A model generated the notes under the pieces. It did no database searches. It was given only the letters and a program-made list of their open reading frames with translations, and was not told the origin of the DNA. Made by a program: the position numbers and the translations under genes. Shown here piece after piece: positions 53,233-62,268 of a stretch of 64,000 nucleotides of DNA (its first letter is position 1; every line of letters starts with the position of its first letter). Source of the stretch: Colwellia sp. Arc7-635 (GTDB lineage Bacteria > Pseudomonadota > Gammaproteobacteria > Enterobacterales > Alteromonadaceae); assembly GCF_003971255.1 (NCBI RefSeq), contig NZ_CP034660.1, positions 2,232,001 through 2,296,000 on the forward strand, given 5' to 3'.

Positions 53233-53496
53233 ATACCCAAGCCACTTGAATATGCAGGATTCAGCAAGTCGATAAAGGGTTAGCACCAAGGCATTGATTG
53301 AAGAGAATGGTTGTTCCATTTTCAAAATCAATAACGCCGGAGATGACCCTTTATCGCCTTGCCCGCAGGGAGCTAAGCTAGAAAACCAGCTCCGCGTTGC
53401 AGCACTTGATAAGGGAATAACCATTGTCTTCGTGCTGCGCCTTGACCTGATTCCCTAGCTTAGCTCTGAAACTGCATCTTCAAGTGGTTTGGGTAT
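53233..53496. mobile_element. 264-bp MITE with terminal inverted repeats
   Basis: ATACCCAAGCCACTTGAA (53233) and TTCAAGTGGTTTGGGTAT (53479) are 18-bp ends with one mismatch. Inside are two more palindromes: CGATAAAGGGT with ACCCTTTATCG, and GAGCTAAGCTAG with CTAGCTTAGCTC. No protein is encoded. Related fragments occur at 12569, 12675 and 57841. Confidence 0.8.
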
Positions 53497-53564
53497 GTAA
53501 CTGACTACTCAGCTTAAAATAACTTAAAAATAGTTATAATTTGTTGCCATGTTAATAAATAAAG

Positions 53565-54488
53565 CTAAGCAAGGTCAACGATACTGTCTTGTTTTTTATC
53601 TTTTTGTTTTAATTCACTACTTACTTTAGCACGTAAAAAGCGGACCAATATGCCGGCAGTAAATAGCATCACTAAAGTATAAATAGCTGGAGTGAACGAC
53701 ATTTTATAATTTGCCAGTAAGGTAAGTGCCATAAACATTGATAATGTACTGTTTTGTAAACCAACTTCAATCGTAACTGAGGTAGTTTGTGCAGCATTTA
53801 AACCGAACCAACGGCTTGAATAATAACCTAAAGCCATGGTGGAAATATTAAGAATAAGTGACACCGGACCTGCCGCGATAAATGCCGCAACCACAATATC
53901 TTGTTGAATATACGTTAAAAATATAATCAATAGCGTTAAAAATAATATACCAAAGCGTGAGACGTGAATTTGTGTACTTTCGGCAAATTTAGGAGCATAA
54001 AACTTCACTAACATACCAATAGCAATTGGCACTATGGTGAGTGTCATTAAACTGATCATCGTTTTGATTATCGGTAATTGAAATTCATTACCTGCACCCA
54101 TGAAATGTTGTAATGATAAATTTAAGACCACCGGAATAGTAAATACGGTGACTAAGCTGGCAACAGCCGTCATAGTGACCGACAGTGCTACATCACCTTT
54201 TGCTAAATGCGAAAACATATTTGATGTAGTACCGCCTGGGCATAGTACTAATAACATAATACCAACAGCATATTCTGGCTCTAATGGCATAATATTAGCT
54301 AATGCAAAACCTATAACCGGTAGTAAGATCAGCTGGTTGAGTAATCCTACTGAGACTGCTTTTGGGTATTTAAGAACACGTTTAAAATCATTAGGCTTGA
54401 GAGAAAGCCCCATGCCCATCATAATTAAAAATATGCAAATAGGGACCACTTTTGTATTGACCAATGTGACTAATTCTGTGCCTTCCAT
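53565..54488 (-). CDS. Bile acid:sodium symporter (BASS) family transporter
   Basis: A 307-residue membrane protein with about nine to ten helices. Typical segments are LIMMGMGLSLKPNDF, LCPGGTTSNMFSHLAKGDVALSVTMTAVAS and SVTIEVGLQNSTLSMFMALTL. The ATG at 54488 is best placed relative to GGAG. BASS proteins import organic anions with sodium. Here it may carry the pathway substrate or an intermediate across the inner membrane. Confidence 0.9.
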   Translation of the reverse strand: MEGTELVTLVNTKVVPICIFLIMMGMGLSLKPNDFKRVLKYPKAVSVGLLNQLILLPVIGFALANIMPLEPEYAVGIMLLVLCPGGTTSNMFSHLAKGDVALSVTMTAVASLVTVFTIPVVLNLSLQHFMGAGNEFQLPIIKTMISLMTLTIVPIAIGMLVKFYAPKFAESTQIHVSRFGILFLTLLIIFLTYIQQDIVVAAFIAAGPVSLILNISTMALGYYSSRWFGLNAAQTTSVTIEVGLQNSTLSMFMALTLLANYKMSFTPAIYTLVMLFTAGILVRFLRAKVSSELKQKDKKQDSIVDLA

Positions 54489-54527
54489 ATTCATCTCCAA
54501 TCATTTAGTGTTTTAACTAATAGCTTG

Positions 54528-55697
54528 CTATAAAGAAATTATTTGACCGGTATTAGCGTCAGAGTTGCCTGACAACACACGTTGATAAATAGCGTCTATC
54601 TCGTGGCTATGGGTGGTGTGCTCTATTGTGATACTGCTTTGACAAAATTTAATGTAATTGAGTAAAGACAAACCTATTTTTTTCATTGTTTCATTTGTGC
54701 CCCAATCATCCATACGCTTTTTAAGCTGTGTTGGTGCAAAAAAGAACGTTGGTGCAACGCCTGGTAATGTTGAACTTTTACTTAATTCGTCTTTTACTAA
54801 ATCATCATGGTGGGTAACACCGATACGACATGAATAACGAAGTTGCTCAGCAAAGTGATGATGTATATTTGATAAAATACTTTGGCTGCCTGCCATATCA
54901 ACCACAATGGAGGCAATCTTTGCATCTAAGGACGCTATCTCGTCATAGCTGATAACTTGATCATAACAACCTAAAGCAGTGACAAATTTACGGTTAGCGG
55001 CTGACGTTATGCCAACAGCAGGCATGTTTCCTCGCTGCTTAATTGCGAAGGCAAGGGCGATACTGGTTTTACTTGATGCACTAGTGATTAAATACTGCGA
55101 GGCGCCAAAATATTGATTCTCATCCATAAAGTCATCGACAAGCCAAGATGTAGTAAATAAACCACGTACGAGTATGTCAAAGTCTTCATTTTTGACAGAG
55201 TAAAAAGGATTCGCACTGACACGTTCAAATACCGAGTAAAGTGGTGCAAGACCTTTTCGATAAGGACTTACATCGGAAAAACCATTGCTATTAACACGAC
55301 CTGCTAGAATTTTTACGTGCGATGCCATCGGCATGAAGCCCCAAACTCTTTCTCCAATGTTAACTTGGTCATTATTTGATGCGATCACATCAGCAAAGCC
55401 CATAACGGGTAAACGTCCCCATTGATTATCACTTGCTGCTTCGGTTGGAAAAAAACGCCAATAACCTAAACTGTCACCGGCAACGCCATAACTGATGTTA
55501 TTAGCAGTAAGGGCAAATTTATCTACTTTAAGCACTACCTCATTTTCAGACAATGGCTGTGTCAGGGGATATGTGGTTAACCGTGTTTTTTGTAAGTTAG
55601 CTTTTTCAACTTCAAAAACCTGAACTTGTAATGGCTGATTTTCAGTTATCGATGCGGTAGTGATTGAAGCTGCAGTTAATTCCGTTTCATTTGACAT
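54528..55697 (-). CDS. DUF2855 family protein
   Basis: A 389-residue protein of the DUF2855 family, which looks distantly like medium-chain dehydrogenases. It has NEVVLKVDKFALTANNISY, GYWRFFP, a LITSASSKTSIALAFAIKQRG segment in place of a classical nucleotide loop, and VVDMAGS. The enzyme activity is unknown. It precedes the BASS gene by 39 bp on the same strand, with AGGA before its ATG. Confidence 0.85.
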   Translation of the reverse strand: MSNETELTAASITTASITENQPLQVQVFEVEKANLQKTRLTTYPLTQPLSENEVVLKVDKFALTANNISYGVAGDSLGYWRFFPTEAASDNQWGRLPVMGFADVIASNNDQVNIGERVWGFMPMASHVKILAGRVNSNGFSDVSPYRKGLAPLYSVFERVSANPFYSVKNEDFDILVRGLFTTSWLVDDFMDENQYFGASQYLITSASSKTSIALAFAIKQRGNMPAVGITSAANRKFVTALGCYDQVISYDEIASLDAKIASIVVDMAGSQSILSNIHHHFAEQLRYSCRIGVTHHDDLVKDELSKSSTLPGVAPTFFFAPTQLKKRMDDWGTNETMKKIGLSLLNYIKFCQSSITIEHTTHSHEIDAIYQRVLSGNSDANTGQIISL

Positions 55698-55822
55698 TGC
55701 TTTGTCCTATTTACGTTATTGTTATTATAATTGTCGTTTTTTCTGTTTTATTTTGGCTTAATTTCTATAAAATTTTCATATATCAAAAGATATTAGTGTA
55801 ACTTTACACCGCCACCTCCCCA

Positions 55823-56781
55823 TTAAGATTCGATAAATTGTGCAATAGCTTGATTAATCTCAGGTGATTTTTCATGCATCAGCCAGTGGCTAGCATCACT
55901 AAAACGTTGAGTGAGGCAATCAGGCACATATTGTTCAATACCGTTTAGATTGTCATTAACAAACGCTTGGTCATGTTCGCCCCATAAAATGAGTGTCGGC
56001 ACATGTATTCTTATATTAGGAATCCTCATTTTGCTGAGGTCGGAGACTTGAGCTAGGGTATTTTTATTGTCGCCATTTTCTACATGGGCTGTGGTGTCAG
56101 CAGTAACAGCGAGTTGCGGCATAGCGCGATAATATTGCAACATGCCGTTAATGGCATTAGGTTGTTGCCATACTTGCTGGTATCTATGGGTTGTTTCAAC
56201 ATCAAAAATATCAGCGTTTTCCGACATCAACATTTTATCACTGAGATACTGATAATTATTCTGCGTTAATAAATTTTCGGCATCGGCACTAATTAACTGG
56301 TGAATATACTCACTCTTTTTCCGCTGAATTGGATTGTTAATCATTTCGCGGGTGAAAGTGCTTGGGTGTGCGGCATTTAAGATGACAAGCTTTGCAATAT
56401 ACTGAGGATAGAAAGCGGCTAAGGGCCAAGCTATTGCTCCCCCCAATCATGCGCGACTAAGTAGACTTTTTTTGTCGGACTCACTGTTTGGATAAATTTA
56501 GCAAAAAACTCGATTAAATTTGGGACTTGATAAAAGGCAATGTCTTCTGGCTTATCACTTAAATTATAGCCGGGTAAATCAGGGGCAATAACATGATGAT
56601 CACGACAAAAGTAATCCAGTTGCGCTTGCCATGTTTGCCAATACTCAGGAAAACCGTGCAGAAATATAAAAGTAGGACCAAGCGTATTCTTTGCTGAATT
56701 TGTCTCTGCTGATGTTGGCCCACCTGAAACATAATGAATATTAACATTATCAATCAGGGCATATTTGCTTTCAAATTCCAT
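55823..56781 (-). pseudogene. Alpha/beta hydrolase (epoxide hydrolase-like), frameshifted at a G-tract
   Basis: The two halves belong to one ~320-residue hydrolase. The first (56781 down to 56431) has LHGFPEYWQTW and ends VAHDWGEQ. The second (from 56446 down) continues GGAIAWPLAAFYP and has LILWGEHDQA and SHWLMHE. The join falls in six G (minus strand, near 56440-56445); seven would restore HDWGGAIAW. The nucleophile Asp and the rest of the triad are otherwise present. It is a true mutation, a phase-variable tract or a sequencing error. Confidence 0.85.
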
Positions 56782-56897
56782 TGTGAGCACCATCTTTAAG
56801 TGTGATTTTTAGTAGTCGTTATAAGCGCTATTGTTTTGGTCGAGCGTTAAGGTTAAATGTTAGGAGTCGCCTTAATGTAGACTACTCCACGATACCG

Positions 56898-57560
56898 CTA
56901 ACTAAAAAAAGCAACCGCATTTTCAAGTGTTTCGCGTTCAGTTCGGGTGTTATTGACGGCGGCACCTTCATCGGCGTAACCAAATGACATACCAAACAAA
57001 ATGCCGCGCTGCTCTGGTAAATTCAGTGCTTTTTTTACCGGATCAGGGAATTGTCCTAACGCTCCTTGCATACAACATGACAGTCCGTGTTCAGCCAGTA
57101 TTAACGACAAAGTTTGCGCATATATACCAAGATCGACGGCTCCCATAATGTCTAAATATTTATCCATAGTGAAAAAAGCAACGTGGGGAGCATCAAAGAA
57201 CTGCCAATTACGTATCATCGCCATTTGACGACCTTGCTTGTCTTCTCGGCTTACACCAATCGAACTGTACAGCGCATTTGCTGAGCCAAATTGACGATCA
57301 CGATGTACACCTTCATATTTAGGTAACCAATTAAAATCAGGATTAGGCTTAGCGCCTTTCATTACCGTCACGATTAAATCAGACTTTAATTGCTCTTTTT
57401 TCTCACCTGAAACAACACAAGTTTGCCAAGGTTGTACATTACAATTTGACGGTGCTTGCTGTGCTTGACTAAAAATAGTTTCCAATAGCGCCTGAGGTAC
57501 TGGTTTGTCTAAATAAGCACGTACGGAATAACGTTTTTCTAACAGAGCAATCACTGACAT
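56898..57560 (-). CDS. Nitroreductase family protein
   Basis: A 220-residue FMN-dependent reductase: LLEKRYSVRAYLDKPVP, APSNCNVQPWQ and LSLILAEHGLSCCMQGALG. It may reduce nitro groups, quinones or enones. It is the first gene of the minus-strand wing, with AAAGGTC before the ATG. Confidence 0.9.
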   Translation of the reverse strand: MSVIALLEKRYSVRAYLDKPVPQALLETIFSQAQQAPSNCNVQPWQTCVVSGEKKEQLKSDLIVTVMKGAKPNPDFNWLPKYEGVHRDRQFGSANALYSSIGVSREDKQGRQMAMIRNWQFFDAPHVAFFTMDKYLDIMGAVDLGIYAQTLSLILAEHGLSCCMQGALGQFPDPVKKALNLPEQRGILFGMSFGYADEGAAVNNTRTERETLENAVAFFS

Positions 57561-58161
57561 AAGAAGACCTTTATAATTTATGAAATAAGTACAGCTAACG
57601 ATTAATACCTTTAAAACGACTTTTTTAGTAAAACTGATGATGCTAGTTAAAGATCAAAAGTGAGTAGCAAAGTCAATATCAAAATAATAATTAAACTATT
57701 AGTAACAGTAACTTAAGTAAAAATGTGTGTAGTTTAATATGAGACTTATGCTAAAGCCGATATTTTTATAAGACCAATGAATAATTGTAATGGCTCTGTA
57801 TTCATAAAACATATAGTAAAAAAGAAGAGTTAACCCTTATATACCCGTGCCGCTTGAAAGTGCAGGTTCTAGCTAGTAGAGAAAGGGGGATCTATAGTTA
57901 AAGTAGGGCGCAAGTCAGTAATAAAACTTGCTTGTCCTCATAACTGATATACATCCACCTTTTCCATTAGATCGTTCATCTTTGTAAAAAACGATATCGA
58001 AATTGCAGGCATAAATATAAAGTTTAGCGATAACTGATTTGACCATACCGCCTGTAATAAAAGGCTATTAGCAGCATCCTTCTGCGCTAACGTAACTCTG
58101 ACTACTGAAATCTTATGGTTGATATCGAACAGCCATAGGCATTTAAAAAGCCAACAACATC

Positions 58162-58207
58162 TTGACGATAGTCAAATAAAGAGGAGATCTATCTTGACAG
58201 TAGTCAA
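58162..58207. promoter_or_regulatory. Twin TTGAC-N4-GTCAA operators
   Basis: TTGACGATAGTCAA (58162-58175) and TTGACAGTAGTCAA (58194-58207) are two palindromes whose starts are 32 bp apart, about three helical turns. The second overlaps the likely -35 box TTGACA, as for a repressor. Confidence 0.6.
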
Positions 58208-58221
58208 ATTATAGATATATT
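58194..58221 (+). promoter_or_regulatory. Likely promoter of the acyl-CoA dehydrogenase gene
   Basis: TTGACA (58194-58199), a 16-bp spacer and TATATT (58216-58221). The transcript would have a leader of about 350 nt containing the third 29-bp element copy. Confidence 0.5.
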
Positions 58222-58256
58222 TGTTAGGCTCGCTGTATACGAATATGTAATAGAGT

Positions 58257-58285
58257 GTGATAAAAAATATTCATTTGTTTTATAT
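58257..58285 (+). repeat. 29-bp shared upstream element, diverged copy 3
   Basis: GTGATAAAAAATATTCATTT then GTTTTATAT, matching the copies at 24851 and 28045 at most positions, with ATTCATTTGTTT fully kept. Confidence 0.6.
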
Positions 58286-58582
58286 CCCGCCGATGATTAG
58301 CATAGGATTATGTGATTTTACGACGATGAATCAACAACGACGGTTGAATTATCCGCATGAAGCATTACGCTCATTAAAGCGTGTTTAATCGTCATGTGTG
58401 TTTTGTATCATCGTTATTATTATTAATAATAAGTAATCCCGAACGTTCAGCAGACCGTACTGATAATTGAGCTAGGTAGAAATATGTTGCTAGTAGCTCA
58501 GTTATAAAAATACTGATGATATTAATTGGTATTAAAAAAGCTAATAAAAATGTTTGTCTAAAAAATAATGTGGAGAGAGAAA

Positions 58583-60379
58583 ATGCCTGAGTACAAAGCC
58601 CCGATTAGAGATTTAAAGTTTGTCATGAAAGAGTTGTTAGACTGCGACAAACATTATCAACAACTCGGTTACACTGATGCCACTGAAGACATGATAGATG
58701 CAATTCTTAGTGAAGCGGCCAAATTTACAGAGCAGGTGATTGCTCCGATTAACCAAATTGGCGACCAACAAGGCTGTACTTGGAAAGATGGCGTAGTAAC
58801 AACACCAGATGGCTTTAAAGATGCTTATAAACAGTATGTTGATGGCGGCTGGCCTACATTGTCACAAAGTGTAGACTTTGGTGGTCAAGGACTACCACAT
58901 TCACTTAATAGCGCGATCAGCGAAATGATGTCAGCAGCTAACCATAGTTTTGCGATGTATCCTGGTTTAAGCCATGGCGCATTAGCGACTATTGAAGCGC
59001 ATGGCACAGAAACACAAAAACAACAGTTCATGCCTAACCTTGTTGAAGGTAGCTGGACAGGCACTATGTGTTTAACCGAACCGCATTGTGGTACTGATTT
59101 AGGCATGCTGCGCACGAAAGCAGAAATAAATGATGATGGTAGCTATTCATTAACCGGTACCAAAATATTTATTTCAGCCGGTGAACATGATTTATCAGAT
59201 AATATCGTTCACATCGTGATCGCACGTATCCCTGGTTCGCCTGAGGGTAGCAAAGGTATTTCTCTTTTCATCGTACCAAAATTCAATGTTAATGATGACG
59301 GCACTATTGCTGACAGAAACGGCGTGAGCTGTGGCTCTATTGAACACAAAATGGGTATCAACGCGAATGCTACCTGTGTTATTAATTTTGATAGCGCTAA
59401 AGGCTACCTGATTGGTGAAGTTAATCGTGGCTTAAACTGTATGTTTACCTTTATGAATGCGGCACGTTTAGGCGTAGCACTTGAAGGTACGGCAGCAACT
59501 GAAGCATCTTTTCAAGGTGCATTAGCTTACGCAAAAGATCGTTTGCAAATGCGTTCAATTAGCGGTGTTAAAAACCCTGATGGTCCAGCTGACCCTATTA
59601 TTGTTCATCCTGATGTACGTCGTATGTTATTAACGCAAAAATCTATTGCGGAAGGTGGCCGAGCGCTTATCGGTTACTTATCACAGTTAGTTGATATAAC
59701 ACATGTCGAAAAAGACGAGGCTAAAAGAGCTCAAGCTGATACAACGCTTGCCTTATTAACACCAATAGCCAAAGCTTTGTTAAGTGAATTAGGTTTTGAA
59801 TGTACTAGTCACGGTGTACAAATTTTCGGTGGCCACGGCTTTATAAAAGAGTGGGGCATGGAACAATTAATGCGTGATACTAAAATCAGTTGTTTGTATG
59901 AAGGCACTACTGGTATTCAAGCATTAGATTTACTTGCACGTAAAGTGTTAGGTAGCAAAGGCACTATATTACAACCGTTCATGATGGATGTTGGTGCATT
60001 CTGCCAAGAAAACGCCGGTAATCCAGCCATGGCAGAGCATGTACAAGCATTGGGTGCTTATTGTCAGCAATGGCAAGAAATAACTGCTGATGTTGGTAAA
60101 AAAGCGATGAGCAATGCCGATGAAATTGGTGGCGCTTCAGTTGATTACTTAATGTTTGCTGGTTACGTTACATTAGCTTACTTCTGGGCGAAAATGGCAG
60201 CTGTGGCACTTAAAAAATTAGAGAGCGATACTGAAGATAAAGCTTTCTATCAAGCAAAACTTCACACTTGTGAGTTTTACTTTAAACGCATTCTGCCACG
60301 TGCTCAAGGGCATGCCGCTTGTATCGAAGGTGGTGTTGATTCGATGATGGCACTATCGAGTGATGACTTCTCTTTTTAA
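58583..60379 (+). CDS. Large acyl-CoA dehydrogenase (DmdC-like subfamily)
   Basis: A 598-residue paralogue of the protein at 34581. It has GTMCLTEPHCGTDLGMLRTKA, ISAGEHDLSDNIVHIVIAR, QIFGGHGFIKEWGMEQLMRD and the catalytic Glu in YEGTTGIQALDLL, plus the carboxy-terminal extension. I chose the ATG at 58583 (GGAGAGAG upstream) over one 15 bp earlier. The subfamily includes 3-methylmercaptopropionyl-CoA dehydrogenase, but sequence alone does not fix the substrate. It stands alone, with its own terminator. Confidence 0.92.
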   Translation: MPEYKAPIRDLKFVMKELLDCDKHYQQLGYTDATEDMIDAILSEAAKFTEQVIAPINQIGDQQGCTWKDGVVTTPDGFKDAYKQYVDGGWPTLSQSVDFGGQGLPHSLNSAISEMMSAANHSFAMYPGLSHGALATIEAHGTETQKQQFMPNLVEGSWTGTMCLTEPHCGTDLGMLRTKAEINDDGSYSLTGTKIFISAGEHDLSDNIVHIVIARIPGSPEGSKGISLFIVPKFNVNDDGTIADRNGVSCGSIEHKMGINANATCVINFDSAKGYLIGEVNRGLNCMFTFMNAARLGVALEGTAATEASFQGALAYAKDRLQMRSISGVKNPDGPADPIIVHPDVRRMLLTQKSIAEGGRALIGYLSQLVDITHVEKDEAKRAQADTTLALLTPIAKALLSELGFECTSHGVQIFGGHGFIKEWGMEQLMRDTKISCLYEGTTGIQALDLLARKVLGSKGTILQPFMMDVGAFCQENAGNPAMAEHVQALGAYCQQWQEITADVGKKAMSNADEIGGASVDYLMFAGYVTLAYFWAKMAAVALKKLESDTEDKAFYQAKLHTCEFYFKRILPRAQGHAACIEGGVDSMMALSSDDFSF

Positions 60380-60438
60380 TTGTGATGACTTCAAGCTTAA
60401 GTCATTAGCTTTAAAAGTTAAAGATTTAGAATAAAAGC

Positions 60439-60483
60439 AAAGGCGATGTATTACTCATTTAGTAATACATCGCCTTTTTATTT
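60439..60483 (+). terminator. Strong terminator after the acyl-CoA dehydrogenase gene
   Basis: A perfect 17-bp stem (60439-60455 with 60461-60477, starting AAAGGCGATGTATTAC) and 5-nt loop, followed by TTATTT. Confidence 0.85.
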
Positions 60484-60523
60484 CTGGTGAGCAAAACTTT
60501 GCTCAGTATCGTTTCATATTTGA

Positions 60524-60582
60524 TTGACAGTCTATAAAATTCACTTATTATGTTGTGCACAATATAAAATGAATTGTGCACA
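60524..60582 (+). promoter_or_regulatory. Promoter and twin TTGTGCACAA operators for the peroxidase-ohrR unit
   Basis: TTGACA (60524-60529) and TATTAT (60545-60550) form a likely promoter with a short 15-bp spacing. TTGTGCACAA, a perfect 10-bp palindrome, follows at 60552 and again at 60573, 21 bp apart (two helical turns). The layout suits repression, most simply by the MarR/OhrR protein encoded two genes downstream. Confidence 0.6.
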
Positions 60583-60825
60583 AGTTAATTTTGAGCAATA
60601 TGGTGTTGATGCAACACTTTTGAGTATATGTATTGGCGCTGTACTGCTTTATTAGCAGCTTAACGTTAATCATTTTGCTGAGTTGACTAAAAATAGTTGC
60701 GTAACAAGCTAACTGCTAAATTGATTACGACGTAGAGGTTTAGGCGTTTCGATCATTGTTAGCAAATTTATAAATTTTTCAAGAGAGTGTATTTACGGAT
60801 CGCTCTTAAATTAAAAGGTTTTACT
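60583..60825. other. Leader of the glutathione peroxidase gene
   Basis: About 240 bp between the operators and the start codon. I see no gene or clear structure in it. Confidence 0.4.
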
Positions 60826-61305
60826 ATGTCATTATTAAATAAAAAAATGCCGTTACTCTCTGGCGAAATACAAGATTTAGCCGAGTACGAAGGCAAAGTG
60901 GTTTTAATCGTTAATACCGCCAGTAAATGTGGTTTTACTAAACAATATGAAGGTTTGGAAGCGCTATATGCTAAATATAAATCTCAAGGGTTAGTCATTT
61001 TAGGTTTTCCATGTAACCAATTTGGCGAACAAGAAAAGGGTGACGACAATGAGATAGCTAGCTTTTGCCAAAAAAATTATGGCGTAAGTTTTCCTATGTT
61101 TTCTAAAATTGATGTTAACGGCGATAATACCGCGCCTTTATACCAAGAACTTAAAGCTAAAGCGCCTGGCATTATGGGCACACAAAAAATTAAATGGAAT
61201 TTCACTAAGTTTCTTGTTAACAAACAAGGAGAAGTTGTGACACGTTTTGCAACAGTTACTAAGCCAGAGAATCTAGCCAAAGATATTGAAGGCGCATTAG
61301 CGTAA
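60826..61305 (+). CDS. Glutathione peroxidase family protein
   Basis: A 159-residue thiol peroxidase: peroxidatic Cys35 in NTASKCGFT, Gln in FPCNQFGEQE, Trp in KWNFTKFL, and a second Cys in ASFCQKNYG that suggests a thioredoxin-dependent two-Cys cycle. I chose the ATG at 60826 after AAAAGG. It reduces hydrogen or lipid peroxides. It is followed 6 bp later by the MarR gene. Confidence 0.93.
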   Translation: MSLLNKKMPLLSGEIQDLAEYEGKVVLIVNTASKCGFTKQYEGLEALYAKYKSQGLVILGFPCNQFGEQEKGDDNEIASFCQKNYGVSFPMFSKIDVNGDNTAPLYQELKAKAPGIMGTQKIKWNFTKFLVNKQGEVVTRFATVTKPENLAKDIEGALA

Positions 61306-61311
61306 TTTGTT

Positions 61312-61779
61312 ATGAAAGAAATTGACAAAGAGTTGGAATCTTTTCCAGCTCTGCATTTAGACAATCAGTTTTGTTTTAGTTTATATAGCCTATCTCGCCG
61401 AGTTACCCAAGGCTACACACCTTTGCTAAAACCACTAGATCTCACCTATCCACAATATTTAGTTTTATTGGTTTTATGGCAAGCCTATGAGGATAATCAA
61501 AAATCAATTTCGGTAAGCCAATTAAGTCATAAACTTAAACTCGATACAGGTACTGTAACTCCTTTACTAAAACGTATGCAGAGCAAAGATTTACTGAGCC
61601 GTACGCGAAGTACTGAAGATGAACGTATTGTTATGATTGCGTTAACAGATAAAGGGCTTTTATTACGCCAACAGGCAAAAGCGATCCCACAGGCCTTACT
61701 TTGTCAATCTAACACTGAACAGCAAGACATTATTGCCCTTAAGGAACAATTACAAAAAATGCTAAGGCTTTTGGACTAG
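61312..61779 (+). CDS. ohrR: MarR family regulator, OhrR-like
   Basis: A 155-residue winged-helix regulator. The amino-terminal LDNQFCFSLYSLSR (Cys21) and TYPQYLVLLVLW match OhrR, where this Cys senses organic peroxide. The recognition region is ISVSQLSHKLKLDTGTVTPLLKRM, and the wing is RTRSTEDERIV. It is coupled to the peroxidase gene and probably represses both through the TTGTGCACAA sites. Confidence 0.85.
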   Translation: MKEIDKELESFPALHLDNQFCFSLYSLSRRVTQGYTPLLKPLDLTYPQYLVLLVLWQAYEDNQKSISVSQLSHKLKLDTGTVTPLLKRMQSKDLLSRTRSTEDERIVMIALTDKGLLLRQQAKAIPQALLCQSNTEQQDIIALKEQLQKMLRLLD

Positions 61780-61791
61780 TGTGCAATATTT

Positions 61792-61818
61792 AAATAAAGG
61801 TAAAGCTACTTTATTTTT
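61792..61818 (+). terminator. Terminator after ohrR
   Basis: AAATAAAG and CTTTATTT form an 8-bp AT-rich stem with a 9-nt loop, followed by TTTA. It is 12 bp after the stop. Confidence 0.55.
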
Positions 61819-62268
61819 ATAAAATCACACTTTTAGAGCTTAGTTATTTTGTATTATCTTTTTAATTAAATAATGCAGTTTTTAGGTAATGATTTATTTA
61901 TCAGTGTCTTGTGTTTTAATGTGACATCGGTGCGACAATGATTCTGTTGCTAAAATTACAAGTTGTCGGCGTATTTCTATAAGCAGAACGCTATATTTCA
62001 CTTACATTTCAAATCAATAAAATCACGTTTTTCACCACATTAAGCATTGTTTTTGTTTACACTAGTCTATGATTACTTTATAAAAAGGTATTAGTGACCG
62101 TAAACAATATTTTGATGAATAAATATTGTTTTTAAGAGCTAACTTAAGTGATGCACCAAAATTCACCTTGTTCACTCAACTCTTATCTAAAAAACTGGTT
62201 ATATTATTCTTAGCTTTACTATCAAATAAGATTGCCTTCATTGCGCTTATCTTATTGTCGGAGAAAAC
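61819..62268. other. Gene-free spacer before the chemoreceptor gene
   Basis: AT-rich, with no reading frame, hairpin or repeat that I can support. It must contain the chemoreceptor promoter. Confidence 0.4.

Larger units (their letters stand above)
57561..58582. other. 1-kb regulatory spacer between the nitroreductase and acyl-CoA dehydrogenase genes
   Basis: No convincing gene. It contains a MITE-end fragment (ATACCCGTGCCGCTTGAAAG at 57841), the twin palindromes and promoter at 58162-58221, and a diverged copy of the 29-bp element at 58257-58285. The first 280 bp hold the nitroreductase promoter, which I could not pin down. Confidence 0.5.

Noticed and set aside
53185-53424. An amino-terminal extension of the GST of 80 residues
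   Set aside because: It is translated from the MITE and lacks protein character. The GST fold starts at MLTIHHLNKSRS.
58583-60379. Firm assignment as DmdC (DMSP breakdown)
   Set aside because: The subfamily fits, but no other dmd genes are present and the large acyl-CoA dehydrogenase family is broad.
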